From positions 17,236,566 to 17,300,565 of the forward strand of contig CM048839.1 of assembly GCA_026545765.1 (NCBI GenBank): DNA of 64,000 nucleotides, given 5' to 3'. The DNA is from Plantago major (Eukaryota; Streptophyta; Magnoliopsida; Lamiales; Plantaginaceae). Below are positions 20,557-30,691 of the stretch, piece after piece. The position numbers were made by a program, and so were the translations under genes. The notes under the pieces are model-generated. The model was given only the letters and a program-made list of their open reading frames with translations. It had not been told where the DNA came from and made no database searches. How positions within the stretch are numbered: position 1 is the first letter of the stretch; each line of letters opens with the position of its first letter.

Positions 20557-20564
20557 TATAAATA
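20557..20564 (+). promoter_or_regulatory. TATA box of the viral pregenomic RNA promoter
   Basis: TATAAATA in CTAGTATAAATACTGAAGG. It lies downstream of all viral ORFs and upstream of a long ORF-less leader-like tract, as in the 35S-type promoters of Caulimoviridae. Confidence 0.65.
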
Positions 20565-20589
20565 CTGAAGGAGAAGCATAAGCAGAGGG

Positions 20590-21100
20590 TATCGGGAGAA
20601 AACCAGAAGCCAAAAAACACTCCTCATTTTTCAAATTTTTAAGATTTGTAATAAGTTTGAATTTTGTACTTGCAGAACATATTGTGAGTACTTTCCTTCT
20701 TACTTTTAAGTTTTGTAATATATTTGTTATATTAATAATATTGGCCTAATGATAGGCTAAGTTTGGTTTGTGTTAAGACAGATCTAAATTATGTATTTAC
20801 TATAATTATGGCAAAAATGTTTTACTGTTCATCGGTCACTATTCATGCTTACTATTCACGGCAGAATTATGAATTAAACTAGACTATTACTTACTAAAAA
20901 TAAGATAGATAAGGTTTGGTATTGGAATCCGGCGTATTAATATATTCCAATAGACATATGAAGGTACTGTTTGCCCCTCTAAGCCGAAAGAAATGGCGTC
21001 TCTGGGCTGTTTTGTACTGATAATTATGTCTTGAGAAATATCTTAATACTGACAGACCCAGTAATACATCCTGATGTCATCTTATTGTTAGTTCGTAATT
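20590..21100 (+). other. Viral leader / terminal region
   Basis: No ORF. The tract 20766-20785 is complementary to 11849-11868 near the movement-protein start (19 of 20 bases). In a circular genome both lie in the RNA leader. The right viral end is placed before the TA microsatellite, but the last about 150 bp could be host DNA. Confidence 0.5.

Positions 21101-21138
<38 letters not shown>
21101..21138. repeat. (TA)n microsatellite, right flank of pararetrovirus
   Basis: A pure AT alternation that joins the viral right end to dispersed repeat copy B. Confidence 0.95.
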
Positions 21139-21141
<3 letters not shown>

Positions 21142-21330
21142 GAATTTTAATGAGGTATTCAAATTGGACAAAATTAATATCATAAAATTGACCAATCTGA
21201 CATGAGTATATAAATTGGCTAATATAACACAATAGAGTACGCAAATCGATCCGTGACAAATTAAGGTACCTCAATTGACAGACCACCACAATAAAGTACC
21301 AAAAAAAAGTTTTTCCCCAAATTTGGCCAG
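21139..21330 (-). repeat. Dispersed repeat, copy B (inverted relative to copy A)
   Basis: The reverse complement matches 11020-11213 over about 190 bp, including ACTTTTTTTTGGTACTTTAT and CTCTATTGTGTTATATTAGC. The two copies face each other across the virus. Confidence 0.8.
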
Positions 21331-21780
21331 GATTTGCACTCAATTTATCTAGCTTCACAGCATGAACACCAAGTAGAAACTACTTAGTAGATTATAAACT
21401 AGAGATTATACTTGCCCTCAAGCAATGTGGGATAATCCCATTACACTTTCTAACTTTAAGCACTTATTCATCATCAACCCAACGTCTGTTTTGGACGTAC
21501 AATATATCAATTGGAAACTTTTACAAAGTTGCTTACGAATATATATTTTATTTTCTTAATTAACAAATAACTAAAAAATGATCTCTACGTAAATATACCC
21601 TTCAAGGCATTATTTGCATTTTATTTTTCTTCATTATTGTACTTGAAATTTTGACTAGGAGTAACGATATGTAAGAATTGGCCATAATTTATCGTTGTAG
21701 TATCTATCTATCACATGACTACATACTTAAATGTTTCAAGTACCACAATTCTCAATGATTTCATGCTTATACCAATTTAT
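21331..21780. other. Intergenic spacer
   Basis: AT-rich, with no ORF or recognisable element. Confidence 0.5.
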
Positions 21781-21838
21781 ATCGAACACGCAGCCTTCTG
21801 ATCTGGAGTCAGACGCGCTACCATTGGACCATGGATCC
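21781..21838 (-). pseudogene. tRNA-Trp(CCA) fragment, truncated in the T arm
   Basis: On the - strand the sequence starts GGATCCATGG and contains AATGGTAGCGCGTCTGA, the anticodon loop CTCCAGA with the CCA anticodon, and TTCGAT. It follows the plant nuclear tRNA-Trp closely through the anticodon arm. It then diverges right after TTCGAT, so the 3' half of the T arm and the 3' acceptor strand are missing. The D stem is also altered (GTCC where pairing with GCGC is expected). Internal A-box and most of B-box sequence survive. It cannot make a normal tRNA. It could be a truncated gene copy or the head of a tRNA-derived SINE. Confidence 0.75.
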
Positions 21839-22526
21839 CATGGTGACATATTCGTTTGTCAATATTTATTTAACCTTTAGTAATCGTCTAATCGATATGA
21901 ATACTATTTAGAGGAATTACAACTTCTACGCATCTTCATATGATGGACAAATTAATAATGGGTTCGAGTTTGCATTGTGATATTAATACGAGAGTACTAG
22001 TCAACATATACAATGGGTTGTTACGTTGTTGCTTCCTTTGTAATACAATCATCTAGTTACTGTGCGTACTAAACACAACGCGGAGGCGCGAATTAATTAC
22101 AGTCACGTTAGTCCAGTCCACAGCACAATTTCCCAAAATTCACGCAAATCAAAAGAGAGTGTATAATAAGCCCAGCCCATTACTCCATGATTAGTGGATC
22201 ATTGACTTGACTCGATTTACACTGCTACCTAGTCTGCACATGATGCCACATTACCCCTTCACACCGTAAATTCAGTTTCCAGGTTAATGTTTTCCTTTTC
22301 AAAATCAAACATGGGTTCCCTACCTAAAAATGTGTCAACTTCATGCATATAAATTAAGAAAATTAATATTAGTATAACAATATATATTGCATGTGAAATT
22401 TAATTTATAACTTTATTACTAATTGGTTTGATTATTTAAGTTATTTAACTTTATTACAAGTATTGCATGAAATTGGACAACTTTAACGGGACGTCTAAAA
22501 TGAGTATATAACACACACATCCAAAG
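21839..22526. other. Intergenic spacer
   Basis: AT-rich. Nothing recognisable beyond short AT-rich palindromes. Confidence 0.5.
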
Positions 22527-23377
22527 ACATGAAAGTACTTAAGATTGGGTTTTCTACCTTTCAAAATCTCATGGGGAGTGGTCAGAGTACCTGGACGAAG
22601 ATAGACACGGTTGATTATGTGATGAGGTGTTTACAAATTTCCCACAACCTTTTTGACAGGTTCATTGAGCTCAACATCACTCTGGCCATTTCTTGAAGGG
22701 TCCTGTTTTTCCTTTAAGCAACACCATTTTGTTGTGGTGTCTTAGGAGCTGAGTATTCATGCATGATCCCTTTCTTTTCACAGTACTTATCAAAAAATTG
22801 ATTCTCAAATTCTTTACCATGGTCAGATCGAATTCTTTGGACCATAGTAGAGTACTGATTGCAACATTTTGCATGCCAGTTTTTGAAGGATTCAAAAGTT
22901 TCAGATTTTTCTTTCAAGAAATTGACCCAAGTATATCTAGAGAAATCATCAACTATAACATAGATATACCAGGCTCCTCCCAAACTTTTAGCTTCTACAG
23001 GACCCATGAGAACATATGCAAGAGTTCAAAGCAGTTAAAAGTGCCTCTTTTTTGTCCTTCAACCTGGAGTTGCTGGTGTACTGCCTTGGTTTGTTTTCCC
23101 ATAAGACAGTCACCACACACATGCTTCCCTGCATTGGTAAGCTTCGGCACACCTGTCACAACATTGTGTTTGATGATCTTCTCCAGATTCCTGTAATTGA
23201 CATGTCCTAATTTCTTGTGCCACAATGTTGCATCATCATGTTGAGCAACATTGCACTTGAGAGGAACGACCATCCCATAGCAGTTGTCCTGAGATCTAAC
23301 ACCTGTCATCACAGTTAATTTGTCCACACAAGTATAAACTTTGCAAGAACGTTTATCAAACTTGACTTTCAGATCAA
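22527..23377 (-). mobile_element. Internal fragment of a copia element (pre-integrase and integrase core)
   Basis: On the - strand it aligns with 29585-30425 of the complete copia element in this window. The GAG-pre-integrase segment (LWHKKLGHVNYRNLEKI, CGDCLMGK) is followed by the integrase core (YIYVIVDDFSRYTWVNF, RIRSDHGKEFENQFF, SAPKTPQQNGVA). It has no LTRs, gag, RT or RNase H. Both edges are abrupt. A frameshift lies near 22995-23010. Because it matches the young element closely, it is either from the same family or a duplicated piece. Confidence 0.85.
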
Positions 23378-23402
23378 AACTCTAAAATTAAAGGGGAAGA
23401 AC

Positions 23403-23560
23403 TAAGGCTCTGTTTAGCAAAACTAGTTGATAAGCTAGTTGATAGCTGATAAGCTAGCAGGTAGTTGATTGGGTAGCTGATAAGCTAGTTGGTTTTTATA
23501 AAAGCGTTTAGTAAATCAATTAGCTGATAAGCTAGCTTATTTGCTAACTATGGTATATAA
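23403..23560 (+). repeat. AGCTAGCT-rich repeat, hAT-MITE-like end
   Basis: Begins AAGGCTCTGTTTAGCAAAAC and continues with many GATAAGCTAGTTG and AGCTAGC units. The reverse complement of this terminus (GCTAAACAGAGCCTT) ends a similar tract at 39181-39197. GGCTCTGTTT-like termini are common in plant hAT MITEs. No second terminus or 8-bp duplication was seen. Confidence 0.5.
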
Positions 23561-25060
23561 AAATAAATCAGCTATCTTATTTTTTTTTTATAAGCTTCAT
23601 GGACAAACTTATCAGATCAATTTAGTTTATCATTCTGAAATTTGAGTTAATATGAACTATTATGAAAATAAAATTTCATCGAAATGATAAGTTTGTCTTA
23701 AGCAGGCGATAAAAGGTTGGTTGTCTTGGTGACTAATGCTCTGTTTTAGTTGATAGTTTGCTATATGTGGTTTTATACATGTTAAAATTCCGTGTTTATC
23801 AGTTTTTGTGCTTCCGTCCCTTATAAAGGTTTTAAAATAAAAAATACAAAATAACTATTTCACGGTTTCAATACCAAAATGGTATTACTGACGGTTTTGG
23901 TTCCAATTTCCCGTAGAACTGAAGACTTTAAGAGTGTAGTTAGGTCCATCTACATAAATTATGTACCTTTCGCGAAATGCATATATATGTTGTATTTTTA
24001 TTGTAAAAAAAATAAATATGTTTGTAGTTAAAAGAATGTAACACAATGGAGTAGGTAGGTGAAAAAATGTGGCCCCCACCTGTAAATTGAATGAGCCATG
24101 GAAGTATGAATAATGAAGTCTTCACCTGCGAAACTATCATTACTTTGGATTTAATTACATAATCCCTGCTTTATTAATCAAAATCATTTTGTATCTACTA
24201 ATATTAAATATTTAAAAAGAAAAGCATGATGAATTATGCACCGACTTTTGCCTTATTGCTCACGGTCCTTTTGTTTTTTTCCATTGGATGACTCGAATCT
24301 AATTCTACATGGAATATTGATTAAAATGTTAGTAACTTTCTTTTGAGTGCCTTTCACTCTGATTTTTATTTTTATTTTTACATTCGAGTACATTTCTTGA
24401 GGTTTTCATTACTCTATACGAGAAGAGCAACAATCAAGTAGTTAGCGTGCATGTATCAAATGTATCATAGAGGGAGGTTATGATGCAAACCCAGCAAATA
24501 CAGTCTTATTGACTAGACATTACGCGGTGTAAATATATGTCAAGAAAAGTGGCAGCATTCAGTTGAAAATTGCTTCTAAATCGTATTTTAACAATGGCAT
24601 TCATTTCTAAATTGCTTCTAAATGTTAAATTGTATGCCAAATCGTCTATCATAATTTTTGCCATTTAAAAAAACTTAACAATATATACTATTAATGGATA
24701 AATATAGACCTAACAAAGAATATTTAGTACCAGAGATTTATATGTCCACAGACTTTCACCCTTTATCTATTTCTATTTTAATTGCTATTTCTTCATTTTG
24801 TTGGAAGACAAAGCCCAATGGATAAATACAAACCAAAGAAGATTTTTATTTTTTTAGTCCTATATGGTTGAAATGGAAGCAGAGGCAGAACAGACAAGGT
24901 GTCAACATTTAGATCTAAGAATTAAGATGTGTTTGGTACTATACTATATATTGCATGTGAAAGCTGACAATTAATTTCAGTACCGTGTATGCCATATTAA
25001 CTTCCCCTGATGAACACCACTAAGACACTCACTATGTTAGAAATGAATAACTGTGCATGG
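23561..25060. other. Intergenic spacer
   Basis: AT-rich and without genes. It includes a local repeat of ATTGCTTCTAAAT near 24570-24625. Nothing else was recognised. Confidence 0.5.
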
Positions 25061-26021
25061 TGTTAGATACGAAAATATGTCAAATCCGTTATAAACACCT
25101 TTGAAACGAATCCTAAGGCGTTTCAAGCTGTCTATGTCCAAGGCCTCAAGGTCCGACCCTCCTGAGTGAAACGATGAACTAGACCTCAAAGACAGTAGGT
25201 CCGACCCCAAATCATGGTCCGAGACCATGAGGGTCCGACCCAGACGATGATCCGGACATAAGTTTCTAACCTCATAAGGAACCAAATGAACTGGCACCAA
25301 GAGAGAAAATAGGATCCGATGCTATCAAGGTCCGAACCACTATGCCTTGTGGTTTATGGGAGTTGCTTTTAGACATGAGATATGCCCTCGGACCTACACT
25401 CTCGGACGAAGTTCCGAGACGGACTTCAGGAGTCTCTAATTTCTCTCGGAGAATGACTAAACTACCCTCGAAAGCCCAAAAGGGAAATGTGAGCTTTCTT
25501 GTAACACGCACAAGGACCCACTTTATGATATTCTGAAAACCAGTACTTTGGACGAAAAATTGATGAATAATATTGAGGTCTACTGTCTCTTGCTTAGAAA
25601 CAATTTACATATTTTTTTTGACTTATCTTGCGTATCACAAGCCTATGTATTTTAAGTCTTTTTAATGGGCCATGGGCCTAACAGAGCCTTGTTGGCATGA
25701 TCTGAGCTTTACACTTGACGCAATCTAGTGAGTCCCTTCCCTTTTGGGAGAAGTCTATATAGGCACACATTCCCATGCTAACTGTAAGTGATCATTACGA
25801 ACTAATCCCGATCACTATACAGAGCAGATCTTCAATCTCTCTCAAGTAAAGTCTTTACTCGGTTTGACACTATGCAAACCGGGTCTTCGGTCCTAACCCC
25901 CCTCCAAAGTTACTTGTGCATGTTCTTACCCTTTAGTGCTTTGGACCTTGGAGTGCTTTTGACCTTGACTTGTGACGATTTGCAGTGATTTAGACTTAAG
26001 CGACTTAGGAAGAACTCAACA
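25061..26021 (+). repeat. LTR-like tract (possible solo LTR)
   Basis: Starts TGTTAGATAC and could end CTCAACA at 26021. It is GC-richer than its surroundings, with repeated GGTCCGACCC/TCCGGAC words like those of the gypsy LTR at 9-10 kb. It also has a TATA motif (tctatatagg) at about 25753-25763. No matching target duplication was found, so the ends are tentative. Confidence 0.35.
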
Positions 26022-26531
26022 AGTGTTTAGGGGACTTAAACCTGAACACAATATATTCAAACTTGAATTATATTCATGGTGGCTCATCTTCCTATATTCA
26101 TAAAAACCCATACCCTAATACAATCCCATACCCTATTCTTCCACTAGATAAAGAGAAGTTTTGAGAATATATAAGGAGTTTGAGAATGAGCTCTAAGATA
26201 AATCTAACTTAATATTTGATGATTTTAAAATTTGTACGGTACCGGTACCGATCTCTTTAACTTTCTATTTTCCTTCGAGCTTGGGCACATACACGTAAGA
26301 AGATGTGAGTAGGTTAGACTCCTTACTGGTTTGTCATTTTGCTAATGGAGTGTGAATCAATGGTAATCTTAGGAATATTGCATCAAACTCACAAATATGG
26401 TGCTTGCATCATGCATGTAATAAATGTGTACTCCATAGATAAATTAGGATGTCGTATTTATAATAAATTGGAGTTAAATTAAAAAAAAGATCCATGATAT
26501 TGTTGGATCGTTTGCCATGATAAAGTAAATT
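26022..26531. other. Intergenic spacer
   Basis: No gene. It contains a short perfect palindrome, CGGTACCGGTACCG, near 26236-26249. Confidence 0.5.
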
Positions 26532-26536
26532 GTCAC
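26532..26536. repeat. Target-site duplication GTCAC, left copy
   Basis: Identical to 37089-37093 at the other end of the copia element. Confidence 0.9.
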
Positions 26537-27382
26537 TAAAAGTGCAGTATGCACTTATATTCTGATAATCTTGTCTTTCAATAATCAGTTCCAAGTTTGT
26601 GTTTGTTGTTGTTTGTGAAGCTGCAGGACTACCAATGTTGTATAACATTGTGACAGGATAGAATTCAATGCTGGCATAACATTGAAGATATAATATTGCG
26701 GTAGACATCAAAGACAAAGCACATTGGACAGGAAACTTGGACTGAAAGTATTGACAAATCGAACAAGAGATGATTTAAAGAAAAAGAACAGCTTGTGTGA
26801 AAGCAAGAAGGAATATATTTTATGAAGAATCGAAATATGGGAATTTCCTTCTATGTGTATATTGAAGAAAACAAGTAAAAGGAAAATTGCCTTTGCTGAG
26901 ATTCTATTGCCTTTCGACACAGATGGAAGAGGTCGATATCCCAGGTATATATATGCAAGGATTCAGCAAAGCAAGTGAGAGCCTTTCTTGATGATCAATC
27001 GAGATTATATTAAAAGAGTTTAGGCTTCTTGTTTTCTGCTAGCTTTAGAGTTTGTCTAAGAGTATTCATTGTTGGAATAACTCTTTCAAACATCGACCTA
27101 GAATAGCTTTTACTGTTGGTTCTTCTAGGGCTAGTTTTGGTTGTTTAATCAATCGTTTGTGATTGTATTAAACCTAGTTGATTAGATCTACTTTTCTTGT
27201 CAGTAGATATTTTGCCTAAGGCGCTGCCAGTATATTTTTCTATATATTGGCTTGGTAATAGAAGTTTCATTATTATTCATCCGCTGCTATCTGTTTACTG
27301 TAGACATTGTTGAACAACATTGTTGGCAACATTGTCTGTTGATCTAGTTCCAAGCACCAATCCGGGATCTTAAGTTCTAACA
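26537..27382 (+). repeat. Copia 5' LTR
   Basis: 846 bp, ending CTAACA. The first two bases are TA where the 3' LTR has TG, a terminal mutation. Three ACATTGTTG-like words lie close to the 3' end (27303-27338). Confidence 0.95.
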
Positions 27383-27384
27383 AG

Positions 27385-27399
27385 TGGCATCAGAGCCAG
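27385..27399 (+). other. Copia primer-binding site
   Basis: TGGCATCAGAGCCAG, two bases after the LTR. It differs by one base from TGGTATCAGAGCC, which is complementary to initiator tRNA-Met. Confidence 0.8.
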
Positions 27400-27437
27400 C
27401 CACCTAACTACTGGTGTCTGGATTTGGTACTACTACA

Positions 27438-29341
27438 ATGGATGCAAACTACAATAGACCTCATGTGCTTGATGGGTCCAACTACCATTACTGGCAAATC
27501 CGGATGAGGACATACATCAAGTCCCTTGATGGCCGTGCTTGGAGATCCATTCTGGAAGGATACACCTGGCCAACTGAAGGACCTGATGCTGATGGTGACA
27601 TTGTCCCCATCCCTGAAGAACGCTTCTCTGCAGGTGACATACTTCTTAGCTCTTATAATGAAAAGGCTTTAAATGCTATCTTTGGTCATGTAGATTCTCA
27701 TATGTTTAAAATCATTCAAAACTGCACTACTGCAAAACAAGCTTGGGAATTACTTCAGAGTCATTGTGAAGGGGATGCTAGTGTCAAACAAACTAAACTT
27801 AGAATGATTTGGTCTCAATTTGAAAATCTAAGAATGGCGGAGGAAGAAACCATTGACTCCTATTTCGAAAAACTTTTAACTCTCTCAAATGAAGTCCAAA
27901 GACTGGGAGAAGCTATTTCTAATAGGCAACTTGTTTCCAAAGCTGTTCGATCTCTTTCCTCAAGATTTAATACCAAAGTCACTATTTTGGAAGACACTCA
28001 TAACTTGGCAACTATGGATTTTCATACCCTGTTGAACAATTTGAAAAACTTTGAACTAAATGAAAATGAGAGACAAGGTATGAAAACTCATAGTATTTCC
28101 CTTCACTCTGTTTCTAAAACTAAATCTTCAAAGCCTGATAGTAGTAGTGATGAGTCTGACAATATGACTGAGGAAGCTTTCCTCTTAGTAAGATTAGATG
28201 CTTTGAATGCCAAGGGTGGGGTCATTATCAAAATGAATGTGCTAACAATCTCAGAAAAGAGAAAAAGAATCTTCTTGCTTGTCTCAGTGATGACTCAGAT
28301 GAAGAACAAGAAGATGAAGAAAAACAAGATGATTCAACTACCAATGCCAGAGCTCTTCGCTCATCCACTTACAATGTTGATGACCAATGTTGGGATAACA
28401 TCGTCAAGACAAGATCAGGAATAGAAATCTTCTTTGACTATGATGACTCCAAGAACTGTGAAATTTTGGCACTAACCAAACCTGAGAAGTCAGGAATCTC
28501 TGATGATTTATGTCTACATGGTTCTGTGAATTTTGATATAGATAGTCCTTCAGAAGAGGAAGTCAATGCAGATCAAATGGTGAAGGATCTGCAACATATG
28601 TATGAGAAACTCTTCAGTGAATGGAAGACTCTCAGGAAACTCCTCAAGAAAACTGAGAAGGAGAACTACAATCTGAAAGACACCATTGTCAAACTAGAAG
28701 CTGAATTAAAAAAGAAGGACACTGAACTGTTCAAGGTAATCTCTGAACTAGATAATGAAAATAAGGTAATTGCAAAATGGAACTCCTCTACTTCTAGACT
28801 TAATGATATGCTTGATGTGAACAATGATAGGACCACTGGTCTAGGGTACACCAGTAGTTATGATGCTTATTTTGAAGAAAAACTTGGGTGCAACATGAAC
28901 TACACTGTTAACCCTGATACCCTAAAAGTTGTCAAACCTCTTTCTGAGCTCACAAAAGGTCCTACGTTTGTCAAAGAAAAAGCTTTGTTTGTGTGCACTT
29001 ACTGTCATAAATCTGGTCACAAAAATCCTTACTGTTTCAAGTACCAAAAGGACTTAAAAAGGGAACATGTTGAGACCTCCAACCTCAGTAATCTCTCCAC
29101 AATTCCCTCCCATCCAGTTTCCAGCAAACAAAACAGTGATGCTAGCTTCAATGTTGTGACAACATCCACTTCAACAGAGACTGGAAGATGTAATCTTAAG
29201 ACTCTGAAGCTCTTTCCTAGTTCTCCTAAACGAGGCAAATCTCCAGGACAGATAAGAAAACACAAGAGTGTTTCGAAACATGTTTGGGTAGCTAAAGAAA
29301 AACATACTTGCAATGTTGCTTTTTGCATTTTACTTCCCTAA
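27438..29341 (+). pseudogene. Copia gag with zinc knuckle and coiled coil
   Basis: ATG 27438 begins MDANYNRPHVLDGSNYHYW, followed by the UBN2-type gag body (AFGHVDSHMFKIIQ-like, TKLRMIWSQFENLRMAEEET, LVSKAVRSLSSRFNTKV). A frameshift near 28185-28198 moves it into the frame holding an intact CCHC knuckle, CFECQGWGHYQNEC (28199-28240). That frame then runs through a Lys/Glu-rich coiled coil (28580-28780) and a second Cys/His cluster, CTYCHKSGHKNPYC (about 28997-29035), and stops at 29341. Gag forms the particle and binds element RNA. It is a pseudogene because of the frameshift. Confidence 0.85.
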
Positions 29342-30691
29342 CAATCTTTGGAAAATGGTACTTCGACAGTGGTTGCTCTAGGCACATGACCGGTAACCCG
29401 TCAAATTTGTCAAATTTTGTAGCTCAAAAGACAGGTACGGTAACATATGGAGCAGGATACCAAAGCAAAATACTTGGAAAGGGAACACTGTGCCTTAAAG
29501 GATATCCGAAACTCTCAAATGTTCTTCTTGTTGATGGTTTAAGGGCTAATCTTGTCAGTATAAGCCACCTGTGTGATGATGATCTGAAAGTCAAGTTTGA
29601 TAAACGTTCTTGCAAAGTTTATACTTGTGTGGACAAATTAACTGTAATGACAGGTGTGAGATCACAGGACAACTGCTATGTGATGGATATTCCTCTCAAA
29701 TGCAATGTTGCTCAACATGATGATGCAACATTGTGGCATAAGAAATTGGGACATGTCAATTCTGTAAATATGGAGAAGATCATCAAAACACAATGTGGTG
29801 ACAGGAGTGCCAAGCTTACCAATGTAGGGAAACATGTGTGGCGGTATCTTATGGGAAAACAAACCAAGGCGATACACGACCACTTCGATTGAAGGACAAC
29901 AAAGAGGTACTTTTAACTGCTTTGAACTCCTGCATATGGATCTCATGGGTCCTATAGAAGCTAAAAGTTTAGGAGGAGCCTGGTATATCTATGTTATAGT
30001 TGATGATTTCTCTAGATACACTTGGGTCAATTTTTTGAAAGAAAAATCAGAAACTTTTGAATCCTTCAAAAACTGGCATGCAAAATGTTGTAATCAGTAC
30101 TCTACTCTTGTTCAAAGAATTCGATCTGACCATGGTAAAGAATTCGAGAATCAATTCTTTGATAAGTACTGTGAAAAGAAATGGATCATGCATGAATACT
30201 CAGCTCCTAAGACACCACAACAAAATGGTGTTGCTGAAAGGAAAAACAGGACTCTTCAAGAAATGGCCAGAGTGATGTTGAGCTCAATGAACCTATCAAA
30301 AAGGTTGTGGGCTGAAGTTGTGAACACTGCTTGTCACATAATCAATCGTGTCTATCTTCGTCCAGGTTCTCTGACCACTCCCTATGAGATGTTGAAAGGT
30401 AGAAAACCCAATCTTAAGTACTTTCATGTATTTGGATGTGTGTGTTACATACTCAATGATAGAGAACATCTAGGGAAGTTTGATGCTAAAAGTGACAAAG
30501 GAATCTTTGTAGGGTACTCTCAAAATAGTCAAGCGTATAGAATATACAATCCTAGATTGCAAACTATACAAGAGTGTGTGAATGTTTCCGACTCTGAGCC
30601 CTATGCCCAGAAAAAGATCTCTGCAGTCTTTGAGCAGTTATTATTTCGACCTCTGACTCTTCTACACGTGAGAACGTACCAAAAACTGTGA
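29308..30691 (+). pseudogene. Copia protease and integrase, frameshifted
   Basis: The first frame (29308-29892) holds the aspartic protease motif in WYFDSGCSRHMTG and the pre-integrase zinc region LWHKKLGHVN. It stops early because of a shift near 29800. The next frame (29834-30691) holds the integrase core with Asp in HMDLMGPIEAK, Asp in IRSDHGKEF and Glu in GVAERKNRT, so the triad is present, followed by the FGCVCYILNDREHLGKFDAK segment. A further shift near 30600-30690 disconnects the C-terminal part. Confidence 0.85.

Larger units (their letters stand above)
11751..21100 (+). mobile_element. Endogenous pararetrovirus (Caulimoviridae), one near full-length unit
   Basis: Order on the + strand: initiator-Met primer site, movement protein, an unknown N-terminal frame, capsid with zinc knuckle, aspartic protease, RT, RNase H, an RG-rich ORF, a small acidic ORF, then tandem repeats, a TATA box and a leader-like tract. 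There is no integrase and no LTR pair, so this is a pararetrovirus and not a retrotransposon. Excluding the solo LTR and its duplicated 5 bp, the unit is about 7.7 kb, within the range for Caulimoviridae genomes. The genus is not assigned. Breaks include an in-frame TAA, the solo LTR, frameshifts and altered catalytic residues, so the copy is defective. The exact ends are inferred from the flanking microsatellites. Confidence 0.85.

Noticed and set aside
22527-23560. hAT transposon that captured the copia fragment
   Set aside because: Only one terminus-like end was found and no flanking duplication, so capture is not claimed.
25035-26055. Confirmed solo LTR with target duplication
   Set aside because: No pair of start and end positions gave a matching 5-bp duplication, so it is kept only as LTR-like.
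26236-26249. CGGTACCGGTACCG palindrome as a regulatory site
   Set aside because: Isolated 14-bp palindrome with no gene nearby.
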